Source: UBA7862 sp050872785
Lineage (GTDB): Bacteria > Bacillota > Clostridia > Christensenellales > UBA1242
Direction: 5' to 3'
Assembly (NCBI GenBank): GCA_050872785.1
Contig: JBNMHO010000004.1
Coordinates: 1 to 64,000 of the forward strand
Length of the DNA: 64,000 nucleotides
Below the pieces are notes generated by a model. It had not been told where the DNA came from. It searched no databases and was given only the letters and a program-made list of their open reading frames with translations. Positions 58,585 through 64,000 of the stretch are shown piece after piece. Every line of letters starts with the position of its first letter. Position 1 is the stretch's first letter. The translations under genes were made by a program, and so were the position numbers.

Positions 58585-59898
58585 TTAAAATTTAAATTTC
58601 TTCATTCCGCCATTTTTCAGTTGCTTCATCATAGTCTTTGATTGTTCAAATGACTTTAGAAGTCTGTTGACGTCTTGAATTTGTGTTCCACTGCCTTCGG
58701 CAATTCGCTTTTTCTGACTGCCCTTTATGATGTCTGGATTTTGTCTTTCCTTTGCGGTCATGCTTTGAATAATTGCTTTATTCCTTTCCATTTCCTTTTC
58801 GTCAACAGTTGCACCTTTAAGTTTGCCGCTAAGCCCCGGTATCATGCCCAAAATGTCGTTTATGTTGCCCATACTTTTCAGTTTGTCCATTTGAACAAGA
58901 TAGTCTTCAAAGGTAAATGAATTTTCTCTAAATTTCTTTTCAAGTTGTTTTGCTTCTTCCTCGCTAACTGCGTTTTGTGCTTTTTCAATAAGTGTTAGCA
59001 CATCGCCCATGCCAAGAATTCTTGATGCCATTCTGTCTGGATAAAATGGCTCAATATCGCCAAGTTTTTCACCCACACCGCAAAATTTGATTGGCTTTTT
59101 GACCACTTCTGAAATGGAAAGCGCCACACCACCTCTTGTATCGCCGTCAAGTTTTGTAAGGACAACGCCAGTTATGTCAAGTGCTTCGTCAAATGTCTTT
59201 GCCACATTAACACTTTCTTGCCCGTTCATGCTGTCTATTACAAGCAAAATTTCCGTTGGGTTGATATTTTTCTTTAGGTCACGAAGTTCGTCCATAAGTT
59301 TTTCGTCAATGGAAAGTCTGCCCGCTGTGTCCACAATCAACGTGTCATACATTTTTTTGTTTGCATAGTCAATGGCTTCTTTGCAAGTTTTGGAAGGGTT
59401 TTGTGTGCCACGTTCAAACACTTCTGTGTTTACCGCCTTGCCCACCACTTGAAGTTGATTTATGGCTGCAGGTCTGTAGATGTCACACGCCACAAGCATT
59501 GGTTTTTTGCCTTGACTTTTCAAAAATCCAGCAAGTTTTCCACACATTGTCGTTTTGCCACTGCCTTGAAGTCCACAAAGCATAATAATTGTTGGCAACT
59601 GGCTAGACACTGCAAGTTTGCTATTTGTCTTGCCCATAAGTTCCACCAACTCGTCATTAACAATTTTGACGACTTGTTGCCCTGGGGTTAAGCTTGTAAG
59701 AACGCTTTGTCCAAGTGCTTTTTCGCTTACTCTATTAACAAAGTTCTTTGCCACCAAAAAGTTGACATCTGCTTCAAGAAGCGCAACCCTAATTTCTCTC
59801 ATGGCTTCTTTAATTTCAAGTTCAGTCAGTTTGCCACGTTTTGTAAGGTGAGAAAAAATGTGATTGAGCCTTAGTGAAAGATTGGAAAACATTCCCAT
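58585..59898 (-). CDS. ffh: Signal recognition particle protein Ffh
   Basis: 437 residues: N and G domains (Walker A GLQGSGKTTMCGKLAGFL; DTAGRLSIDEKLMDEL; TKLDGDTRGG) and a Met-rich M domain (IPGLSGKLKGATVDEKEMER ... GSGTQIQDVNRLLKSFEQ). It targets nascent membrane proteins to FtsY. Its start is 1 nt from ylxM. Confidence 0.98.
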   Translation of the reverse strand: MGMFSNLSLRLNHIFSHLTKRGKLTELEIKEAMREIRVALLEADVNFLVAKNFVNRVSEKALGQSVLTSLTPGQQVVKIVNDELVELMGKTNSKLAVSSQLPTIIMLCGLQGSGKTTMCGKLAGFLKSQGKKPMLVACDIYRPAAINQLQVVGKAVNTEVFERGTQNPSKTCKEAIDYANKKMYDTLIVDTAGRLSIDEKLMDELRDLKKNINPTEILLVIDSMNGQESVNVAKTFDEALDITGVVLTKLDGDTRGGVALSISEVVKKPIKFCGVGEKLGDIEPFYPDRMASRILGMGDVLTLIEKAQNAVSEEEAKQLEKKFRENSFTFEDYLVQMDKLKSMGNINDILGMIPGLSGKLKGATVDEKEMERNKAIIQSMTAKERQNPDIIKGSQKKRIAEGSGTQIQDVNRLLKSFEQSKTMMKQLKNGGMKKFKF

Positions 59899-59899
59899 A

Positions 59900-60232
59900 T
59901 TACAAAACCTCCAAAATAGAATTTAACTTTGCCTTGATTTGCTCCTTGTCTGCCCTGCAGTCCAAAAGTTGAGAGCAATCGGAAATTGTAGTTTTTATTT
60001 CTTCAAATTTTTCAAGAAGTTTAAGTTTGCTTTCATAATCTTCAAGCACTCTAAAAGTCCTTTTTACAAGGTCATTTACTGCTTGCCTTGAAATATCAAA
60101 CTCCTCGGCAATTTCGCTTAGTGAAATGTTGCTATCCAAAAACATACGAAGCATATTCTGCTGTTTTGAAGTGAGCAGTGGCTCATAAATTTCTGCCAGC
60201 AAACTTTTTCTCAAATTATCTTGAATTTCCAT
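59900..60232 (-). CDS. ylxM: YlxM-like (UPF0122) helix-turn-helix protein
   Basis: 110 residues. It contains LLTSKQQNMLRMFLDSNISL followed by the sigma-4-like HTH EIAEEFDISRQAVNDLVKR. Always upstream of ffh in Firmicutes; affects SRP function or expression. Confidence 0.93.
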   Translation of the reverse strand: MEIQDNLRKSLLAEIYEPLLTSKQQNMLRMFLDSNISLSEIAEEFDISRQAVNDLVKRTFRVLEDYESKLKLLEKFEEIKTTISDCSQLLDCRADKEQIKAKLNSILEVL

Positions 60233-60363
60233 ATTCCCTCGTAAAGCATTTTTACTTTACAACACAATTATACCCATATTTTCCCTATTGTCAAGCAATT
60301 TTTGGAAAATAAATATATTTCTTACAAAATGGACAATATTTGCCCTGTTTTACATGCTTAAAA

Positions 60364-60395
60364 AAATATATCACCCCAAAAAGAGTGATATATTT
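60364..60395 (-). terminator. Terminator after the LRR surface gene
   Basis: AAATATATCAC (60364-60374) pairs with GTGATATATTT (60385-60395), followed on the minus strand by a T-run. Confidence 0.8.
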
Positions 60396-60410
60396 ATGTT
60401 TATAATTTCC

Positions 60411-61802
60411 TTATGCTTTCTTTGTTATTGTCACTTTGTTTGTTTCAGTTGAGCAGTTGGAACCATCAACCATTGTATATTTCTTTCCTTCAGAATCAAC
60501 ATAAGTGCCATTTAAATAAATTCCAGCGCTATAAAGAAGGTCAGCTTCTAATGGAACATTGTATGGAAGAACAATTGTTGCTAGTTTGTTACAATTATCA
60601 AAAACATTTCCTTCTCCTGGCCCAGTCGTTTTTTCAAGCGATTTTAGGTCGAAATTTCCCAAATTTAATGATTCTAGTGCAGACATTCCTTGGAACATTG
60701 CCACAATATCTGTGACATTGCTTGAATCAAAGCGGCTTACATCTAAATCTTTTAATTTAGAACAATATCTGAACATAGAATTAAAATCATTCATCAAACT
60801 TGTATCAAAGTTGCTTAAATCCAATGTCAAAAGCCCTGTAAATCCTTGGAAAATACAACCAGCGCCATTGGTTGCAGTTGAACCATAAATTGTTGACGGT
60901 GAGTAAATAACAATTTCTGTCTTTGAGCTGTTGTAATAAGCGGTTATATCTTGCACAGAATCACTTTGGACATAATTGTCTTTGCCATCTGTGTATGTTG
61001 GTGTATTTGAACCAACAGAGACACCAGTCCAGCCATTTGGAATGTCTGATTCATTTTTTGTAAGCTTTATTGAAGTTACATTTCCTTGGTTATTATAATC
61101 CAAACCGACTTTTGTTACCCAGCCAGATGAAAGATAAGATTTTGCAACGGAATATTTGTTTGCTGTAAGAGTAAAAGTAAATTTATTTGAACTATCTGCG
61201 TCATAATTCCCAGCAGATCCTGGTGTAATTTCAATAAGCATATAGACATAAGCAGATTGATTTTGTCTTACAAGTGTGCTTGTTGTTGCAAGAGCGTCAT
61301 TTTCAATTCCATTACTTTTAATTGCTGCTTCTTTTTCAGCAACAGTCTTTGATGAAAGGTCACCGAAGTAATATTTTCTTGTAACCTTTCCCTTAATTAC
61401 CCCATTGTCAGTTAGTTTAACATTTATTCCTCTTCCTGTGGTATCAGTTTCTGGGTCTGCGTTATTATTTGTAAACTTAAATTCAAACACAACATATGTA
61501 TCGCTATCATTTAATAATAGAGATCCATCACTGGCATTAAGAGTTCTATCCTCAGCACTCCCGCCATATTCAAAATTCAACACACCATTGTTCCCACCAA
61601 TAAATGGAGTAGCAGCGGCGTCAGTTGTTTTTTGATAGTTTGCACTCATTGAACCTACAACATTGTCAAGTGGATTGTATGAAACAGATAAATTTGTTTT
61701 TATGCCAACTTGTGTTGCAGCCAACGCCCAAAAAATTGCCCCTATTCCACCACCAACAACTAGGCAACAAGCAACAATAAGTGCTATCACTTTCTTTTTC
61801 AT
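60411..61802 (-). CDS. BspA/DUF285-type leucine-rich-repeat surface protein
   Basis: 463 residues. The N-terminal hydrophobic segment VIALIVACCLVVGGGIGAIF (about 4-25) is a signal peptide or anchor. A roughly 190-residue beta-rich region follows (YVVFEFKFTNNNAD; FTFTLTANK) that resembles SipW-dependent matrix proteins of the TasA/camelysin kind. Residues about 285-400 are DUF285-type repeats (LLTLDLSNFDTSLMNDFNSM, LKDLDVSRFDSSNVTDIVAM, LESLNLGNFDLKSL). No LPxTG or C-terminal helix is seen. Its own promoter is not clear; AAAGGAG precedes the ATG. Confidence 0.75.
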   Translation of the reverse strand: MKKKVIALIVACCLVVGGGIGAIFWALAATQVGIKTNLSVSYNPLDNVVGSMSANYQKTTDAAATPFIGGNNGVLNFEYGGSAEDRTLNASDGSLLLNDSDTYVVFEFKFTNNNADPETDTTGRGINVKLTDNGVIKGKVTRKYYFGDLSSKTVAEKEAAIKSNGIENDALATTSTLVRQNQSAYVYMLIEITPGSAGNYDADSSNKFTFTLTANKYSVAKSYLSSGWVTKVGLDYNNQGNVTSIKLTKNESDIPNGWTGVSVGSNTPTYTDGKDNYVQSDSVQDITAYYNSSKTEIVIYSPSTIYGSTATNGAGCIFQGFTGLLTLDLSNFDTSLMNDFNSMFRYCSKLKDLDVSRFDSSNVTDIVAMFQGMSALESLNLGNFDLKSLEKTTGPGEGNVFDNCNKLATIVLPYNVPLEADLLYSAGIYLNGTYVDSEGKKYTMVDGSNCSTETNKVTITKKA

Positions 61803-62026
61803 AATTTTTTCTCCTTTTTAAATTTGATTTCTCCTTGCAATAAAGACTTTCGATAAACAAATTGACATTGCACACTAACATGACAATATGAATTTCAAAA
61901 TAATAAATTACTCGGAATGAACAACCTTTATTAAAACTAGAATTCCAACTTTACACACTTTTATTCAGATAACAAAAAATTCTCGTGATTTCTTACGAGT
62001 AAAGTTTGCTATTTAATATATGGTTT

Positions 62027-62125
62027 TTAGCCCTTTAAATAGGTTTGATTCGTTGCCTTTCTTGAGAGATACCCCCCCCCTATATTGCAGTATTTATGCA
62101 TATTATGAGCATTTTTATAGGTCAT
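62027..62125 (-). pseudogene. Short remnant or third member of the poly-G surface-gene family
   Basis: A 32-codon ORF starting ATGACC at 62125 with AAAAAGGAG 9 nt upstream. It reaches nine G (62080-62072) followed by TATCTCTCAAG and stops at 62027. One extra G would open it to 37 codons with GGGVS, as in the paralogues, but still no ectodomain. The signal/membrane region found in the other two copies is missing. I read it as a degenerate copy or a short leader ORF upstream of the LRR gene. Confidence 0.45.
62072..62080 (-). repeat. 9-nt poly-G homopolymer tract
   Basis: Nine C on the plus strand in the context GAGATA-C9. The sequences on both sides match the tracts at 581 and 11652 for several bases. 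Confidence 0.9.
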
Positions 62126-62143
62126 TTGGGGTTTCTCCTTTTT

Positions 62144-62239
62144 TATCCCAAAAGTTTCACTTCGTTGCTACTTTTGGGAACCCTATTTTTCTATCCCAAA
62201 AATTTCGCTTTGTTGCTACTTTTGGGAACCCTATTTTAG
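62144..62239. repeat. Two tandem 48-bp repeats, each a stem-loop
   Basis: Units 62144-62191 and 62192-62239 match at 43 of 48 positions. Each holds TCCCAAAAGT ... ACTTTTGGGA (arms at 62146-62155 and 62170-62179 in unit 1; one mismatch in unit 2) with a 14-nt loop. They lie between a promoter and a small ORF in a 516-nt gap. Confidence 0.9.
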
Positions 62240-62263
62240 GGTCGACTTTTGTTGTTCGGGATA

Positions 62264-62292
62264 AGTTTAAGATATTTAAAAAAAGTTGTCAA
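62264..62292 (-). promoter_or_regulatory. Third copy of the surface-family promoter
   Basis: -35 TTGACA (62292-62287), 17-nt spacer, -10 TAAACT (62269-62264), the same form as at 846-874 and 11892-11920. The -35 lies inside the loop side of the trxA terminator hairpin. Confidence 0.5.
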
Positions 62293-62310
62293 TCAAAATT
62301 AACAACTTTT
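62281..62310 (-). terminator. Terminator after trxA
   Basis: AAAAGTTGT/ACAACTTTT hairpin with a T-run on the minus strand, just past the trxA stop. Confidence 0.7.
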
Positions 62311-62318
62311 CAAATTTT

Positions 62319-62639
62319 TTACATTTTTGCTTCAATGGCGGAGATTATTTGTGCTTTTTGGCGAAGTCCAACAAGTCTGTCCACTTCTTCCCCATTTTTG
62401 AAGATAATCATTGTAGGCACGCTCATAACGCCAAATTGTTTGGCAATATCCATGCCTTCGTCAATGTCAAGTTTATATATTTTTGCTTTGTCGCCAAGTT
62501 CTTCTTGAGTTGTTTCAAGAATAGGTGCAAGCATTTTGCAAGGTCCGCACCAAGTGGCATAAAAATCCACCAAAACAAGGCTCTTTGCGTCTTTTATTGT
62601 TTTTTCAAAAGTTTCATTGTTCAAATGTTCAAGTTCCAT
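62319..62639 (-). CDS. trxA: Thioredoxin
   Basis: 106 residues from the ATG at 62639 with AAAGGAG upstream. Active site ATWCGPCKMLAP; cis-proline loop GVMSVPTMIIFKNG. General protein disulfide reductant. Confidence 0.96.
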   Translation of the reverse strand: MELEHLNNETFEKTIKDAKSLVLVDFYATWCGPCKMLAPILETTQEELGDKAKIYKLDIDEGMDIAKQFGVMSVPTMIIFKNGEEVDRLVGLRQKAQIISAIEAKM

Positions 62640-62707
62640 TTTTTCTCCTTTCAATTTTCAGAAAGATTTTAGCACTTTATAAAATTTTTGTCATGCTAAT
62701 TTATCTA

Positions 62708-64000
62708 TTACAAGAAATATTTTCTTAAATCATGTTCTTTATCAAAGTTTTCAAAGGCTTTTTTGACATATTCTTTGTCAATGACCACTTGTTTTGGCTC
62801 GCCACCAGCATTAAAACTTACATCTTCAAGCAGAAGTTCCAAAACTGAATGAAGGCGTCTTGCCCCCAAGTTTTCACTTGTTTCATTTTCTTCTTCGGTG
62901 TATTTTGCAATTTCTTTCAAGGCGTCTGTCTTAAATACAAGGTCAACTCCGTCAACTTTCAAAAGTTCCTTGTATTGAAGTGTCACTGCATTTTTTGGTT
63001 CGGTTAAAATTTTGTAAAACTCTTTTGCAGTCAAATTGTCAAGGTCAACCCTTATTGGGAAACGTCCTTGAAGTTCTGGAATAAGGTCTTCCACTTTTGA
63101 AACATGGAACGCACCCGCTGCGATGAAAAGAATATAATCTGTTTTGATTATGCCATATTTAGTGTTGACTGTGCAGCCTTCGACAATTGGAAGAATGTCC
63201 CTTTGCACGCCCTCTCGACTGACTTCTGGACCATTGCTTCTGCCCGAACTTCCTGCAATTTTGTCAATTTCGTCAATAAAGATAATGCCCTCTTGTTCTG
63301 CACGTCTGACGGCTTCAGATTTAACTGTTTCAATGTCGATAATTTTGTCACATTCTTCTTGATTTAAAATTTCTCTTGCTTCACGAATTGTAAGTTTTCT
63401 CTTTTTCTTCTTGGCTGGGAAAATTCCGCCCATAAGTTCGCCAAAGTTAATTTCCATGCCCGCCCCTGGCATCATTTCAAAAGATTTTGGGGCTTCTGCA
63501 ACGTCCATTTCAATAAACTCATCATCATATTTGCCGTCTTCAATGCCCTTTTGAATATGAGTTTTTAGGTCTTCCTCATTGGCAGTTGCGTCAATGGTTG
63601 CTTTCTTTATTGGATAAAGATATTCAAAAAGTCGTTTGTTGACATTTGGAGCAACTTTTTCCACCACTTCATTATATTTTTCGTCTTTTACAAGGCGAAA
63701 TGATGCTTCAACAAGGTCACGCACCATGCTTTCAACATCTCTGCCCACATAGCCCACTTCTGTGTATTTTGTGGCTTCAACCTTTATGAAAGGGGCCTTG
63801 ACAAGTTTTGCAAGACGTCTTGCAATTTCCGTTTTGCCAACTCCAGTTGGACCTTTCATAATGATATTTTTTGGTGTAATTTCTTCTTGCATTTGCTTTG
63901 TAAGTCTGCTTCTTCTGTATCTGTTTCTAAGTGCAATGGCAACAGCCTTTTTTGCGTTGTCTTGACCTATGATATATTTGTCAAGTTCGGCAACAATTTC
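62708..64000 (-). CDS. hslU: ATP-dependent protease ATPase subunit HslU (5' end outside window)
   Basis: At least 430 residues are visible; the frame runs to the window edge (EIVAELDKYIIGQDNAKKAV). Walker A is GPTGVGKTEIARRLAKL, the GYVGRDVESMVRDL pore region and the I-domain follow, Walker B is GIIFIDEIDKIAG, and the C-terminus (DLRKYFL) is the HslV-activating tail. HslU unfolds substrates for the HslV peptidase, presumably encoded just outside. Confidence 0.97.
   Translation of the reverse strand, partial: EIVAELDKYIIGQDNAKKAVAIALRNRYRRSRLTKQMQEEITPKNIIMKGPTGVGKTEIARRLAKLVKAPFIKVEATKYTEVGYVGRDVESMVRDLVEASFRLVKDEKYNEVVEKVAPNVNKRLFEYLYPIKKATIDATANEEDLKTHIQKGIEDGKYDDEFIEMDVAEAPKSFEMMPGAGMEINFGELMGGIFPAKKKKRKLTIREAREILNQEECDKIIDIETVKSEAVRRAEQEGIIFIDEIDKIAGSSGRSNGPEVSREGVQRDILPIVEGCTVNTKYGIIKTDYILFIAAGAFHVSKVEDLIPELQGRFPIRVDLDNLTAKEFYKILTEPKNAVTLQYKELLKVDGVDLVFKTDALKEIAKYTEEENETSENLGARRLHSVLELLLEDVSFNAGGEPKQVVIDKEYVKKAFENFDKEHDLRKYFL

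Noticed and set aside
1..64000. CRISPR array
   Set aside because: No regularly spaced identical repeats with unique spacers were seen, and there are no cas-like genes.

Overview
The window looks like a chromosomal segment of a low-GC, anaerobic, spore-forming Bacillota of the Clostridia type. The grounds are a complete eight-gene spoIIIA sporulation operon, a YtxC-like gene beside thrS, pyruvate:ferredoxin oxidoreductase, a nine-gene V-type ATPase operon, an L20-type leader with a non-AUG infC start, and a T-box upstream of thrS. Most genes lie on the minus strand. I cannot place the organism below that level from sequence alone.

Layout. 1-811: truncated end of a surface-protein gene broken by a 12-nt poly-G tract. 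0.9-4.9 kb: proS, xseB, xseA, nusB and an Asp23-like gene, all minus. 5.1-5.7 kb: one plus-strand orphan gene. 5.7-10.7 kb: spoIIIAH to spoIIIAA. 10.8-11.9 kb: intact paralogue of the first gene, with a 10-nt poly-G tract. 12-19.7 kb: efp, rRNA methyltransferase, rplT-rpmI-infC with leader, thrS with T-box, ytxC-like, rpsI-rplM, truA. 19.9-23.4 kb: nifJ on the plus strand. 23.4-28.4 kb: a 1646-residue papain-family surface protein placed directly after the V-ATPase operon (28.4-36.7 kb). 36.9-41.3 kb: small membrane protein, TPR protein, degenerate M20-type peptidase, rpmF and its DUF177 partner. 41.47 kb: tRNA-Leu(CAG).

41.57-48.59 kb is an integrated element bounded by a 15-bp direct repeat that splits the terminator shared by tRNA-Leu and lysS. 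It carries a large serine recombinase, an HUH rolling-circle-type Rep, a sigma-like factor, a small ORF, an XRE regulator with paired operators, a TetR/DegV pair, a DUF2085 membrane protein and a zinc ribbon. Its non-coding DNA is unusually rich in long nested inverted repeats. From 48.6 kb the housekeeping genome resumes: lysS, DUF1292, ruvX, tsf-rpsB, an IscU-like/cysteine desulfurase pair, rplS, yraN-rnhB-rbgA-trmD-rimM-khpA-rpsP-ffh-ylxM, an LRR surface protein, trxA and the 3' part of hslU.

The most unusual signal is a family of three loci, at about 0.6, 11.7 and 62.1 kb. Each has a promoter of the form TTGACA, 17 nt, TAAAMT (M is A or C), followed in the same orientation by a poly-G tract ending in GTATC (12, 10 and 9 G). 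The 10-G copy is in frame. The 12-G copy is out of frame, but its downstream ectodomain is otherwise open. This fits slipped-strand phase variation of surface proteins. The second main signal is the integrative rolling-circle element.
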